From assembly GCA_034440635.1 (NCBI GenBank), contig JAOTON010000977.1, forward strand, positions 806,001-870,000: a stretch of 64,000 nucleotides of DNA, in the 5' to 3' direction. Below, in pieces: positions 1 through 12,190 of this stretch. The translations under genes and the position numbers were made by a program. The notes below the pieces were generated by a model. It was given only the letters and a program-made list of their open reading frames with translations. It made no database searches and had not been told where the DNA came from. Positions within the stretch are counted from its first letter, which is position 1. Each line of letters begins with the position of its first letter. This DNA is from Lepas anatifera (Eukaryota > Arthropoda > Thecostraca > Lepadidae).

Positions 1-1048
1 TCTTCGGATTGGGCGATCAAAATTTGGAATGGCATGGCTCCACTTTGGCACCGGTCGAAGCTAAAATGTCCCCCCCCTGTCACAAAACCCAAGTTTTGAC
101 ACAAAGGCGAGACCGCAGTAACCCATGCGCGTGCAAAATATCGCGCGCGTTGATGCTGTCGTGCTGTAACCTGCCTTCAGATAGAAGCTATGACAAACAA
201 CGGATGGACGCACAGAACACTGCAACCCCATGTTAACCCAGCTGTGGGAACTTCAATCACTCACTCAGCACCAATACGGAATCGCACTCCCGTTTATATC
301 ATGTCTAAGCAATGTGTCATTCACGATGTTATCATATGGTATTAATTTGACTCTGCGAAATCCTTCAAACTATGATACATCATATGAAATATGAAAACAT
401 GTATGTGTACCTAAATGAGTGGCTTGAGCACATTTATATCTGCTGTCAAAGTATGACTCCTCATCCACCGTCACTCCAATGAATGACAATCTCTAGTCAA
501 AATGTATCTGATGACAGCCCCTCCAAATACATCATGTCCACGGTCCTCTTTTCGGTTACGAAAAAAACTAAAGACTCAAGAAATGGTTTGGTTCACCAGT
601 GCCGAATCCGCATCGGCTGTTTTTTTTTGAGGAGGGGAGCAAAGGGGCCAAAAATTTGGGAAAAATCCAGTCTCAGAAAATCGAGCACCATCGGGATGTT
701 TGGGGGAAATGCATTTTTTCACTTTTTCGGACCAACACTGAGGCTGGAAATAAGAAAGAGAAATTGCAATTTTTTATTTCTACCCCCTGCGTTGGTTTGA
801 AAAAGTGAATAACCTATAGAAAAAAATGAGAAACCTGAGGAAAAAAGGAGAAAAACAAGGAAAAAGGTAACGCGGCTACGCGTGGCAACGCCAAGACACG
901 CTTTATAGCATACTATTCATTTAAGTATTTTGATCATTGACATTGTTTCGAATTTGAGCAACCCCAACCATTTTCGAAAATCCAAGCCCCTGGCCGAAAC
1001 TTTTGTAAAATCAGATAACACATGCTTCCGTTTTCAGAACTGAGAAAG
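1..1048. other. Upstream flank of IFT57, no gene recognised
   Basis: AT-rich sequence with several homopolymer runs (600-850). I see no convincing coding region. A pyrimidine-rich stretch ending in AG at 1036-1037 lies just before the IFT57 start codon and looks like a 3' splice site, so an untranslated first exon may lie in or before this stretch. Confidence 0.4.
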
Positions 1049-2196
1049 ATGGATGATCTCTCGCCTGAGGACGGGTCTCAGACAGATGGAGTCCTTCAGA
1101 AGCCTAAGAAAGAGAAGAAGAAGAAGGATAAAAGCGGCGACGGCGAACACAAGTCTAAAAAAGAGAAACACAAGAAACACAGCAAGGAGCGCGAGCTGAC
1201 AGATGACCTGTTTGGTGATGCGGGCGGAGGGCAGGACACAGGCAGTGCCGCCAGCAGGGAGCCGGACCGCACCAACTCCATCATGATCCAGGGAGACGTG
1301 GACGGAGGGCCCGGCCTGCAGTACATGCCGTACGTAGTCATGGAGGACCTGACCGACAAGCTAAAGCTACTAGACTACGAGAAGGACTTTATACGACCGC
1401 TGAGGATGAAACCGCTCAATAAACATTATTTTGTGTACTCTTTTAATGTCGGCGAACAGTTTTATCTCTTTACATCGCTAGCAGCCTGGCTGATTCGGAG
1501 ATCGGGCCGCGACATGGAGCAGCCCCAGGAGTACGACGATCCCAACGTGACAGTATCCACCATTCTGGAGAACTGCCGGCAGTTGGGGTTGCATGTCGAC
1601 TTTCCGCCGTCTCGTCTGAAGCAAGGCAGTGGGGAGCAGGTCATCTACGTAATAGACCGGCTGGCAGACACCGCGTTGAAGGCAACAGCTTTCCAGTGGC
1701 AGCGACCCGAGATCCCTCCTGAAGAGGAAGAACACCGCCAGGAGGACGAGGCAGAAATCACCACTGAGAAAGTCGAGGAAGACGCCGAAGATGTGTTCAG
1801 TGAGGATGAGGACGAAGGAGCGGTCCTTAACCTCGAAGATCTCAAGAACCTCAACATTGACGGCCTGAACATAAACATAGACTCCCAGAGACCGGACGAT
1901 ATCCTGGAGTCCAACACCAACACAGAAGAGTGGCGACTGGAGATGGAGCGCGTGCTTCCACAACTGCGTGTGCAGGTCCGCACGGACACGCGAGACTGGA
2001 GGAACCACCTGGAGCAGATGCACCAGTACAGGGGCGCCATCGAGGACTCGTTGTCGGAGACGCAGCAGCAGCTGGACCGTCTGCACTCGGACGTGGGAGG
2101 TACCCTGGACAAGATCACCAACAGAGAGAAATATCTCAACTACCAGCTGGAGCACGCACTCACTGACTACCGCGGCCTAGTCGAAGAAAGGGATAG
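1049..2196 (+). CDS. IFT57: IFT57 coding exon 1
   Basis: One long exon holds the N-terminal calponin-homology-like region and most of the coiled coil (382 codons plus 2 bases). It ends at AG|GTGAGT (donor GT at 2197), a perfect consensus donor, in phase 2. Without splicing, the frame meets TGA at 2198-2200. Confidence 0.92.
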
Positions 2197-4512
2197 GTGA
2201 GTCGGAGCGAGCTGTAGCCTGAAAAGCTGAACTGCGATCTACAAATCAGTTCCAGTGCATTGATTTCGTCAGTTGGTTCTATAAATCAATCTTATCTGCC
2301 ACGCAAGGAAAGACGGGATTAACATCCATTTGTTTGACAGGTTCATAGAGTTTTGAGCCCCGCCTCAGTAAGCCTCCGATCTATATTCATCCCAGTGCAG
2401 GGAGAGGGGCAAATACTCCACTGATATCTGTTTCTATGCGAGGTAGCGAAAAATCGCGTATACTGGTAGATAGGCCGCTGCCGTGACAAATTATTCTGAA
2501 ACCATATCGGTCACTTTTTGGCTCAGCTCAGTATTGAGGACATGACAGATCAAAGGTGACAGGTAGGTGACAGCTTTGTTGGCTCTTGCTTCTGACTGGG
2601 TAAAGTTATATCAGATGTTTAGGCATCACACGATTCCTCTCGTTACTGCACATCGGATTATGTATATGACCATGCTAGGTCAACATGTACAAACGACCTG
2701 ACACAAGGTCAGCTTAAGGTCAGTATCTGACCTTATATGGCTCTTATTCACATTGATTGCCTTGCAATGGCCGTACAAACACAGTGACATTCAAATAAAA
2801 GTCCCACCAATATTTCTTGCAAAAATATCGAATCCAGCATGAACACCTGGTTAAGACCTCTCAGAAGCAACAGGTCAACATTTGCAGCTTAACCCCGAAG
2901 AGTCGTTTCAGTTATCATTATATTTTTTAGCTGGTCTTTCTAAGCAGTATCTACAATTTTGGTCATCGCTTATTTCCCATTTCTGCATCCCCGATGCAGA
3001 GTTCATTATTAATACCTGACATTAGGTCATCCATATCAAAAACCCTGTCAACGCAGCTTGAGTTGCTCGGTGAGTCTATTATGTGATGAGAATCCCAAAT
3101 AAATAGATTGCACCTATTCTCACTGGCAGCCGCAATATGACTGCCAGGTCAAATCAACGATAATTGTTTAGTTTTAACTGCTATGGTTACATAGCTTCGC
3201 AAACTCTTACCCTGTTGGGAGGGATTTGGAGGATCAATAATATTTTTCAGAGGCTCTGCCGGAACATGAATCCCGGTCAGGGCCTCTGGACACGGGCCTG
3301 TGGCTCAGAAGACACTGATGCTACCCGCTGGGCCACACATCCCGTGCCAGGTCAAATAACAGAACTGACTTGATCGGGGGTCAGATTAAGCTCGGAATAA
3401 ACCCTAATGCATACCATCCGAAGCTCGCCGGCAATCCCAGCACAATGTCAAAATAAATCCTTTATCGCCATTTCCTGCGGATTTAACGAAGATAACTTTA
3501 TCCCCAAATGCAGCTTCAATGTAAAGGTCACGACACTTATCTGATCTGGGGTGAGTCTCACATCGATAGGGTAAGTCTGATCTTACCGCTGCCCCTCAGA
3601 ACCTTTTTTAGGCTAGCTCACTTGACTTGGACTGGTGGCATGACCTGAAATGACCAGGACCTAAAAGTTTGGTATGAGATGCGAAAAATACAGGTAACTG
3701 GTCAACCATGGGCAGCAGCCCGCAGATTTGTTGGCTATCTGTGAACAACTTTAGATGAGGGTAAGTACCGACCCCAACGTACCGCCGTGTGTTACGGGTT
3801 AACTCGGGCATGCTTCAAGTTATACTGTGCTTCTCAGTCCATTGCGATGAAAGTCAAGCAAGCAAACGTCGAGTTTCATGATATCGTTCAAGTTTTTGGA
3901 CACTGGATACAGCATTAGGAATGATCATCAGCATTATGCACTATTCTCCTTACCTTTCCCCTTTTCAGAGTTACTTTTGATTTAAGTCTTCGGCAATTCT
4001 GTGTCTAAGAATTTCGCGAAAGGTGTCACTGTGCAAGAATTGTCGCAAATAATCTCCTACATTCTCATGAAGGTCTCGAAACTTCAATAAAACAATAAGG
4101 CTTAGGGAGTGAATTATCAGGTATCAATCTTCCAAGCTGACTCCTGCAACACCACAAACCACGATCGAGAAGTGGAGTATAACGCCGTATCTGTTGGTCC
4201 GACAGTACCCAGGAGCAGTACACGTCGTGTTCGGGCGGCGTGGTGGACCGATCCCGACAGCTGGCGCAGCTGACGGACGAGCTGGACTCGTGCAAGCAGG
4301 AGCTGGAGGAGAGGGGCACCAACATGACGGACGGCACGCCTCTGGTCAACATCAGGAAGGCGCTGAACCGGGTGAAGCAGGAGGTGCAGGGCATGGACGT
4401 CAGGATCGGGGTGGTGGAGCACACTCTGCTGCAGTACCGCCTGAGGGACAAGGAGGCCCTGCAGCAGGAGGCTAATGTCCAGTTCACCACTGGCAGCATT
4501 GGCCTGTACTAG
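1049..4512 (+). CDS. IFT57: Intraflagellar transport protein 57 (IFT57/Hippi homologue), whole CDS, join(1049..2196,4206..4512)
   Basis: IFT57 is a peripheral subunit of the IFT-B complex, which carries cargo along ciliary axonemes. The joined CDS is 484 aa plus stop. Seen in sequence: a core with the family signatures YVVMEDLTDKLKLL, GEQFY, AAWLI, EQPQEYDDPN, DFPPSRLK and WRLEMERVLPQL, then a coiled-coil region with LHSDVGGTLDKI and REKYLNYQLEH, and a C-terminus with MTDGTPLV and RIGVVEHTLLQ. The start is placed at ATG 1049 because the bases before it (1022-1037) look like an intron end; the longer frame from 1022 would read through that acceptor. The protein is about 55 residues longer than vertebrate IFT57, mainly because of a lysine-rich N-terminal extension (about residues 15-50). 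A candidate AATAAA lies at 5240. In arthropods, cilia are mostly confined to sensory neurons and sperm. Identification is from family knowledge, with high confidence. Confidence 0.93.
2197..4205 (+). other. IFT57 intron, rich in AGGTCA-type motifs
   Basis: Two-kilobase intron without recognisable coding sequence. It holds many AGGTCA or AAGGTCA half-sites on both strands between about 2550 and 3390 (for example near 2677, 2706, 2715, 2864, 3024, 3145 and 3350), and a tRNA-like stretch on the minus strand at about 3262-3355. Confidence 0.6.
3262..3355 (-). repeat. tRNA-like / SINE-like fragment
   Basis: On the minus strand there is an A-box-like TGGCCCAGCGGGTAGC followed, at roughly tRNA spacing, by a weak B-box-like GGGATTCATGTTCC. 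The spacing and motifs suggest a tRNA-derived SINE head. No full cloverleaf can be drawn, so it is not a functional tRNA gene. Confidence 0.3.
4206..4512 (+). CDS. IFT57: IFT57 coding exon 2 (last)
   Basis: The acceptor is AG at 4204-4205. The first base completes the codon left open by exon 1, giving a junction of ERDS-TQEQYTSCSGGVVDR. The frame then runs through the conserved IFT57 C-terminal coiled coil to TAG at 4510-4512. The phases of both exons agree (1148 + 307 = 1455 bases). Confidence 0.92.
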
Positions 4513-6322
4513 AGGGTCAGGGTCAAAAGGAAAGGAACGGTTCATGCAAGCTGTGTACGGGAAAGCTGAGCGAGTGAAAGCTGTTCCAGGAAAAATGAGT
4601 GTGTGTGAGCCGTGTAACTCTCTAAGCGTGTGAATCTCTTCAGAGTGTGTGGTGCATGCTGAGATTCGACGAGCCGTCCAAGTAATCCTGCCTTTTTGTG
4701 GTTGCTTTTTCCAGCAAGTTCACGCCATGATGTTTCAAATGCGCAGAGGATCACTATCCCCCTGCCCACTCCAAAGATTCACCCGTTACAGGAAACATAA
4801 CTAAAATTGACCAACGACTGCGCTCTAAGGACCCATTTGGGAACGGATAAAGATCACTATTTTTAGGCACAGCGAACGGGATGGCCTTGGATCGGGATTG
4901 CCTTTCCAGGCATTTCGAGTAAAATTGGAGGGTACCAATAACAATCGTATCCGAATATCTATTTTAAAAATATTGGAATATAATAACTTTTTTGTGTTAT
5001 AGTCATTTGTCAACTTGCTATGTATAGTCCTACTTCCCTGCGCTGACCCTACATGCTATAGCACGTGCTTGTTACAATTTTATGGGTACGATTGCAATGT
5101 CTTGAAAGTGCAATATGTTCCATCTGCAATAGGCACCAAATGGTCACATAATTCGAAGAGCCGTAAAACTCACAACGATGATGATGGGCTCCAACTGCAG
5201 GCTTTTGAATCGCTTGTGGTTGATATTCCATGATAATGCAATAAAAAGCATGAAAGCCCGAATGCAATGGTACCATTCACCCACTCACGTGAACATTTCT
5301 CCACCGTCTATATACAAATCAACGAATAGTTCCCGAGAAGGCGTCGTTTTGGAGTCCCCTCTAACCAGCGAAGCTGAAGCGACACACGAAACGTGAGCTG
5401 TTGCTTGTGTGGGTGAAGATTCGGGCGGGGGGAGTGGGAAGTCTCCCATAGGCTTTGCGTGGGACTTGTATTGTTGTGTCAGCGTTAACCCAACCAGGAC
5501 CCCCTGGGTCGAGAAGAAATATCCGGCCTTGGTTGTTGGTAATAGTTTTCCGGAAGGTAACAACCACATGAATCCAACATAATATTTTGTGCAGTTCAAT
5601 TTTTCAGACATCAGAGTTTTGTAGAAGTAATTTCATTTAAAACTGGTGGCATGTGCGACGTTAGTATGCGGCATGCTCCCGTGTCATGAATGAGTCTAAC
5701 AGCGAAATATACAATTCAGTGCGAAACAGATGTTAAAAGCTCCCTCCAAGAAATAAGGAGTGGCAGTTTATACCGTTATACGCATTACACATTTTACAGG
5801 TATGAATGTGTTAAGGTTCATGGCAATGGTCAGTACCCTGCAAGGGCAATACCCGTGAATTATACACACTTACTGACTTTTGAAAGATACGCGAACAACG
5901 GAGCTATTGAATTTTACTTATGTAATGTGTCGTGAATTTCTTCCCTGTTCTTTTGTGTTATCCTCATTGGCTTATTGTGCGGAATATCTCAATTCAAATC
6001 TCCCTCGATGGGATAAAACGAATGCGTCTAAGAATGCGAAAGCAGCAGAGAGCAAGGGGCCGACGGGAGATGCTTATGGCATGGGTGTGTGTGAGCGTGA
6101 ATTTTCCACTACGAACTGGTAATGAAACTAAACTTTCACAGGAATCTATTTTAGTATGCAGCCTGTGCTATACATACTTTTGCGAACTTTTTTACTGGCA
6201 GAATATGTGCAGCTGAGCGTTAGTGTAAGTGAACGAGAAAGTCGTTACTATTGTCCGATGACTCCGCAGTGAGCACTTGGGTTTGCATGGCCCTGTCGAT
6301 TATTAGATGATAATCAAGGGTG

Positions 6323-6324
<2 letters not shown>

Positions 6325-6366
<42 letters not shown>

Positions 6367-6376
6367 GAGAGAGAGA
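6325..6376. repeat. (GA)n microsatellite
   Basis: About 26 GA units with one GC interruption. It creates poly-Leu/Ser frames on the minus strand that are not genes. Confidence 0.95.
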
Positions 6377-7009
6377 AAAAGAGGGGCGCTCGGAAAAGCC
6401 AAATGAAACACCAGTGGTGTTAAAATATGTCTTATAATTTTCTAATTTAAGGACTTTAAATTTTTCACGCTGTTCAACAGGGATGCAGGAAGGCTGAACA
6501 AATTGTATATTATACATATTTTAATATGGTCTCTATTAACATTGTTTCGCATTCGAGCTCCGCCAATTATAGAAAAATTCACGCTCCTTATGATATTGCA
6601 TGCATATTCATTTCAAGCACCATTTAAGTTCGGTGCGATGTGGTGTCAGAGGACCGGTTTGTCGTATGTGCGATTGCACGTGGCACCCAATAGTGGGAAG
6701 GGGTGTGCCTCCTAACTTTACAGGAATAGACTGAAATTCTACAAAGGCTTATTTATGGACAGAATAGGTCTGAAAATCAGGAAACCACATTTTGTTTTCA
6801 CTTTCAATCACTCAAATAAAAAAGACTGTCTCTTTTCTTACTACCACAGGTTAACCCAAGTATCGTGCGTAATTACGTCACTGGCTGATCGCGGTAACCT
6901 GCAGCATGTAACGTTACGGAGGCCATGTCATTTGTCAACATTTATGCACTGCCAGATGGAAATGTATCCATTCATTGTTAGAAATAAGTGAATAGCCACT
7001 TTGATTTTG

Positions 7010-7140
7010 CACTTTAAAGCGCTCAGAAAATTAATGCAGAGTTTGAGTAAATGAAATATGCCAATAGTGGTTTCTCAGCACGCTACTCAGTATAAAACTG
7101 AAGTTCAAATCCGTTACAACAGTGGGACACTCCCTTTAAC
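7010..7140. repeat. Dispersed repeat, inverted copy at 55416-55560
   Basis: The stretch containing ATATGCCAATAGTGGTTTCT and ending GGGACACTCCCTTT recurs, reverse-complemented, at 55416-55560. This is probably the end of an uncharacterised transposable element. I did not find matching termini for a whole element. Confidence 0.6.
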
Positions 7141-8598
7141 ATTCACGAAAAAAAATCATGAGCCTGCAGTATTATCATTTTTTCAAGTACCAATACACAC
7201 CATGCCGCTCTAAAACACTAACCGAGAGCAAAATTTTGCAGCCAACCATACGAGTTTTGCTTCTCTTCCAAATTCCATACCTCTATGACGCAATAAATGA
7301 CAAGTTGAGAGCACAGAAAGAGCTCCCTGCGCACGTATGTCGTGAGCGTGTACTGGTGTTTTAAAGTGCTTCGTCTTCTTAGTCTATTTCGGGTCCAGAA
7401 ATAATCACTTACTCTAAGACTAAAACACATAACACATTTATTATACATACCGGAGATAATAGTTGAGAAGGAATGTTCAGTAGGGTGCATCAAACGCCCC
7501 GACTTTTGAAATTAGCTACGCGGCCCGGCCCAATTTTTTGCCTTGGACCTAGTGAGTCCAAATATGAAATATTTTGAAATTTCGAAAGGGGCTAGGGGTG
7601 CCACCTAGCGGCCAAAGTTTTCAATTTTGACCATTTTTAGATATACTTTGGATTGGCCGCAGAAGTCGTCTCATTTCAGTAGTGGATTGTTTTGTCACCA
7701 AACACTGTTGCGCTGGCCTAAAAGCACATGCATGCCCAATTTCATGGATTTTAGACATCTTTTAGGGGTGCCTCCTAGCGGTGAAAAAATCAATTTTGAC
7801 AGTTTTTTTTTACAATTTGTTTCATTAAATGTGGGGACAGAATCATTGTGTATTTTGGTCCAGCTGAAACGAGATTTTGCGGAATCGACCTCAAGGTACT
7901 TGCGAGACGGATTTCATGCATTTTGGATTTCTTTATATGGCACTACCTGGCGGCCGAAGTTAAAAATTTACATTGGCTTCTGTTTATCCATTTTTATTTA
8001 TTGAGGACACTGGTCCTGCTTGCAGCTAATTTTTTGGGTGATAAACTACCGTTTTACTGTAATTTGATGCCTTCTCGTACACACAAGGCTAAGAACGAAG
8101 ATTGACGGAAACAAGTTGTGGGGAGCGGACATGGAAACTAATTACTGCTTACACCGTGGTAGAGTAAGACAACGAATGGAAAATACGGCTCCCCATATCA
8201 AATTTGACGGTTGAGCTTCTTGAACGGCAGGAGTGTTCAGACGCAGTGGTGAACATGGTGTTTGCCACAACAGAGTCGAACACAGGTCATCGATCAGCCG
8301 CCTGCATCCAAATCCAAAACCGGCTGAACAAGGCTTTGCTCTGGTCTGCGGACAGGCACTAAGTCGGGGAAAAAGTCCACGTCAGTGCTTTCAACAGACT
8401 CGATATTGAGAAATGCTGCTTGCCTAACCAATAATTCTAACAAAAACCTACTTACGTTCATTAAACACTGAAGAAAAACGGGCCAAAAAATGAACAATAT
8501 TTCTAAATTGATTACTTATCAAGATAAGCGAAATATGAAAGACGGTTGAGTTTATCTTTCAAATAAACTCAACTTCACCAGAAAGTCGCCCGTTCCTG

Positions 8599-8928
8599 AT
8601 GGAACTCAAAGAGAACCTCCTTACAACTGTCTGTCCGAATCAAAGCTGTGATGACCACGAGGAGTTCAGAGAATTAGGAATTACTTTCCTTGGCTCAAAT
8701 AATCCAGATGTATATTTTCGAGCAATGCGTAGAGCTAGATGGATGAGCAGACTGCCTTATGCCATGAAGATATGCACGTCCGAGCACCACATTCCCAACG
8801 TTCAGGACGAAAAAAGCTCCAACGCAGGAACTAATGTCAAAGCTTTGGCGGTTCGGGACCTTCACCACCTCCGTCTATGGCTTGTAATGCATGATATGCC
8901 AGGACGCAGTGGGTTCCCCATGGCATGA
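8599..8928 (+). pseudogene. Short ORF inside the hAT-like element, transposon-protein-like fragment
   Basis: A 109-aa frame with ATG and stop. Its centre reads VYFRAMRRARWMSRLPYAMK, which recalls an 'RARWM..xxYxxK' segment I associate with large, poorly characterised transposon-encoded proteins of invertebrates. It is far shorter than any transposase and lies in the middle of a non-autonomous element, so it is most likely a relic of the element's protein. No catalytic residues can be identified. Confidence 0.3.
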
Positions 8929-9170
8929 TCTGAATCTTAATCACCACTTATCCTGTTATGGGGACTGGGTGAACGAAGTTGTTGGCACCGGTGCACTGCT
9001 GGCTTTCAGCCATCAGCGGTACTTCACCTTAGAGATGGTTCCCTTGCTTTTTTCAGCAACTTGACATCTCAGCCTGTGCGAAGTCAGCTTGCAAAACGTT
9101 TTCTGGTGGTGAAGCTCAAGATCATACCCGAGGCACCTCTCAGTTGTGAAAGAAGTGGGTCCGGGAAACC

Positions 9171-9394
9171 GTGTTTTTATTTTATTTATTTATTTTTTAT
9201 TAGGGCCACTCCCAACATGCACACTTGCCCAATTACAGGGAGTATTGGCGTGGGTGTTCAAGGATCCTCTCCACCGGGTCAAATCGGACACGGAAGGCGG
9301 TTTCCCGCCGTGGGAATTGAACCTACGTTAATCCATGCTATCCGATCCGGAAGACTGGCAACAAAGCCACCAGGCCACCCCGGCCCCAGAGTTC
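9171..9394 (-). mobile_element. tRNA-derived SINE-like insertion, minus strand
   Basis: Read on the minus strand it begins with GGGGTGGCCTGGTGGC (A-box-like), has a B-box-like GGTTCAATTCCCAC about 60 bases later, continues about 100 bp, and ends in an A-rich TAAA/AAATAAAT tail (the T-rich 9175-9200 on the plus strand). This is the layout of a tRNA-derived SINE. No flanking duplication is evident. It lies within the larger hAT-like element and so inserted after it. Confidence 0.55.
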
Positions 9395-9833
9395 GCAGAG
9401 AGTGAGCAGAGAATAAGTTGGTAGACCTGGCTGAACCTGAATCGTGGTCTAAATTCAGACTCCTGAAGCTAGACACCGGGTTCCTAGAGCTGGATGTCAG
9501 TGACGGGCCTGACTCATCTACCTACCAGGCAGCAAGGGTAAAGCCCAGGGCCATACATGTTCCCAATGATACCGCCGTAAAGGGAGGAAAGATGGCCTCG
9601 GACTTTCAAACGACAGCGTAGTCTAAGCGACACTTGCAGAACATTCTGAAAGCGGTTGGGAAAAAACGAAACGGCAACCTGATCTACGCTCAAGGAAACC
9701 GAAACACGAGTAATCTGTGTGCTCAAGGAAGTGGGGTTGTGTGAATAGTAGAAATAGAAACAGTCAAGTGTGACTATCAGTGGTCAAAACTAGCGCAACT
9801 GAACATGACGTCTTGTCGAGGCCATGAGTTGTG

Positions 9834-9905
9834 AGCGCGGCAGTGGAGTGGTTAGCGCAGTTGGCTTCCACGCAGCCGACCCGGGTTCAAGGCCCGGTGA
9901 CTTAC
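9834..9905 (+). repeat. tRNA-like sequence (SINE head or tRNA pseudogene)
   Basis: Contains A box TGGTTAGCGCAGTTGG and B box GGGTTCAAGGCCCGG with a good T-arm (CCGGG/CCCGG around a 7-base loop). The anticodon stem GGCT/AGCC encloses a loop lacking T at position 33, and there is no paired acceptor stem. It is therefore read as a tRNA-derived element rather than a working tRNA. Confidence 0.5.
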
Positions 9906-11405
9906 TTGAACGAGGAGCAAGCTGGCTCCCCAGAAACCCCTCCAAAAGGGTAAGAGCAGGCGACGCCGTATGACCCTGCAGTTGGTGCATCGATAAGCCC
10001 CAAAAATTAATCAAACAGGCCGTGAACTGTGCTATGAATGTCTCTTACAAATCTCGTATTTGTAATCGAAAGATCGGTGTAAGTTAATTACAATAATAAC
10101 ATAAGCAATAACCTAACGTAACATGATTACAATAATCTAAGACATTTCGCGTTAATTTGGAAACATCGGCTCTTGGCGTTAATCATCGTACATGAGCTTA
10201 GCTCCCACAACGGTGCTTTTCATGCAAGGTACTTACGCTGGAACCTTCAAGCATTTCATATATTGATGAATCAAGATGTTTTGGTCTCAGCATTGTATAA
10301 CTGGCCTTGTATTGTAATAGGAATAATACCTCAAATCGATGAACGATTGGGTTCTTTCCCGAAATATCCCAACTTAGCCGCCCACTGTCCTCCGGTGAAT
10401 TTCTAAAATAAGAGGAGGTCGTGTGAGAACTACCAAAAACCATGAAACGGTATGGAAGAAAATGGATGATTTGATGAAAAAAAACGGAAAAGGAAGATTA
10501 AATATTGGTCCGGAAATTTTGAAGGTGACATCTGACACTTGAGAGGAATTTGCAACACAAATTATCGTTGGAACTCAACCAAAACTTCTTACTCATTTTT
10601 GTCATAGTCATTAATTTCTTCAAAATTTAGAAATTAATTTCGGCCACCAGATGTCACTCATTGCCAAAAGTTGTAAATGCCTTTACCAGATACTTTGACC
10701 TACAGGAGTAGTTCATAATTACAACAAAGTTCTAATCCAGGATGGTTAAACAATTATTTTCGATAAAAACTCACCAAAACGCAAAACGTTGCAAACTTCT
10801 AACGTCAGGTGGCACCCTAGCTGGCGTCCAAAATGCGCAAAGTGACTGCACAGGTAATTTGGAGCTTGGAAAACAGTATTTGACCACTGCTGGGTCCTAT
10901 TTTATAATAATACAATTTCCACGGAGACCCAATGAATATTACAAATTGCAAAAATGTGAAACTTTGACCGCTAGGTGGCACCCCTAGCCCAATATAGATT
11001 TTCCCAAAAATTGGGATTTGAGGTTTTCATGTCTGAAACAACAAAATGTGACGGGCCGCTAAGCTAATTTATCCAAAAATGAAAATCATGGGGCGTTTGA
11101 TGCACCCTAATGTTCAGTTTTCTTCCACCAGCAATTACATGTAATATCGTGTATTTTTTAGGGCCAATTGTCAATAGTGTATTATCCTTATGGGTCCCTC
11201 CACTGCACGGGTTAACATTGCCGAGTCCAGCATAGCCACATCGGGAAATGGCTTCACCATAAATAGAGGATTTTTTGCTAAGAATGTTGATGCATGTTAT
11301 AATAAAAAGGAGGAAAACTACACTTTCGCCTCAATAAATGTCATTTGCTATCTTCACAGCCGCTATCGTGTGCATTGTACTGACCATTACGTATCGCTTC
11401 TCTAG

Positions 11406-12190
11406 ACTGAGTGTCCTACACCACGCTCCGCTACTATCTACGCTGATCCGTTTACAAGGCTCCGCTTCAATCCAGACTGTGTCCTACACCACGCTCCGCT
11501 ACTCTCTACGCTTATCCGTTCACAAATATCCGCTAATATCCAGACTGTGTCCTACACCACGCTCCGCTACTATCCAGACTGTGTCCTACACCACGCTCCG
11601 CTACTCTCTACGCTGATCCGTTCACAAAGCTCTGCTTCAATCCAGACCGTGTCCTACACCTCACGCCGCTACTCTCTACGCTGATCCGTTTACAAGGCTC
11701 CGCTTCAATCCCGACTGTGTCCTACACCACGCTCCGCTACTCTCTACGCTGATCCGTTTACAAGGCTCCGCTACTATCCAGGCTGTGTCCTACACCACGC
11801 TCCGCTACTCTCTACGCTGATCCGTTTACAAGGCTCCGCTACTATCCAGGCTGTGTCCTACACCACGCTCCGCTACTCTCCACGCTGATCCGTTTACAAG
11901 GTTCCGCTTCAATCCAGACTGTGTCCTACACCACGCTCCGCTACTCTCCACGCAGATCCGTTTACAAGGCTCCTCTTCAATCCAGACTGTGTCCTACACC
12001 ACGCTCCGCTACTCTCTACGCTGATCCGTTTACAAGGCTCCGCTTCAATCCAGACTGTGTCCTACACCACGCTCCGCTACTCTCCACGCTGATCCGTTTA
12101 CAAGGCTCCGCTTCAATCCAGACTGCGTCCTACACCACGCTCCGCTACTCTCTACACATTCGCACTCTGCGCTGCTATTTTCCAGGCTGC
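11406..12190. repeat. 68-bp minisatellite at the 3' end of the zinc-finger gene
   Basis: About eleven tandem copies of a unit of roughly 68 bp with the marker pieces GTCCTACACCACGCTCCGCT and GATCCGTTTACAAGG. Some copies are shortened (for example 11520-11580). The last, partial copy (TCCAGGCTGCGTCC, 12180-12193) overlaps the final codons of the zinc-finger ORF. Frames across it are repeats, not genes. Confidence 0.92.

Larger units (their letters stand above)
4513..7480. other. Downstream of IFT57, no gene seen
   Basis: Presumed IFT57 3' untranslated region followed by AT-rich intergenic DNA. Short open frames here show no recognisable family. It contains a GA microsatellite (6325-6376) and a dispersed repeat (about 7010-7140). 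Confidence 0.5.
7481..11109. mobile_element. 3.6-kb hAT-like DNA transposon with 8-bp TSD
   Basis: Ends are TAGGGTGCATCAAACGCCCC and its inverted copy, flanked by perfect 8-bp duplications ATGTTCAG (7473-7480 and 11110-11117). TAGGG ends and 8-bp TSDs fit the hAT superfamily (P-type elements also make 8-bp TSDs). Inside each end the motif GGGGTGCCACCTAGCGG recurs, degenerating, at about 110, 290 and 460 bp from both termini in mirror orientation, so the terminal inverted repeat is imperfect and about 470 bp long. The middle holds a short ORF (8599-8928), a minus-strand SINE-like insertion and a tRNA-like sequence. No full transposase is visible, so it is non-autonomous or decayed. Confidence 0.88.

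Noticed and set aside
1022..1048. IFT57 start at the upstream ATG (1022)
   Set aside because: This ATG lies in a pyrimidine tract ending in AG, an intron end; the conserved-looking N-terminus begins at ATG 1049.
1478..2155. Minus-strand frame of 225 codons
   Set aside because: Shadow of IFT57 exon 1; the + strand frame matches the family throughout.
9834..9905. Functional tRNA gene
   Set aside because: No paired acceptor stem and the anticodon loop lacks the universal T33; better explained as a SINE head.
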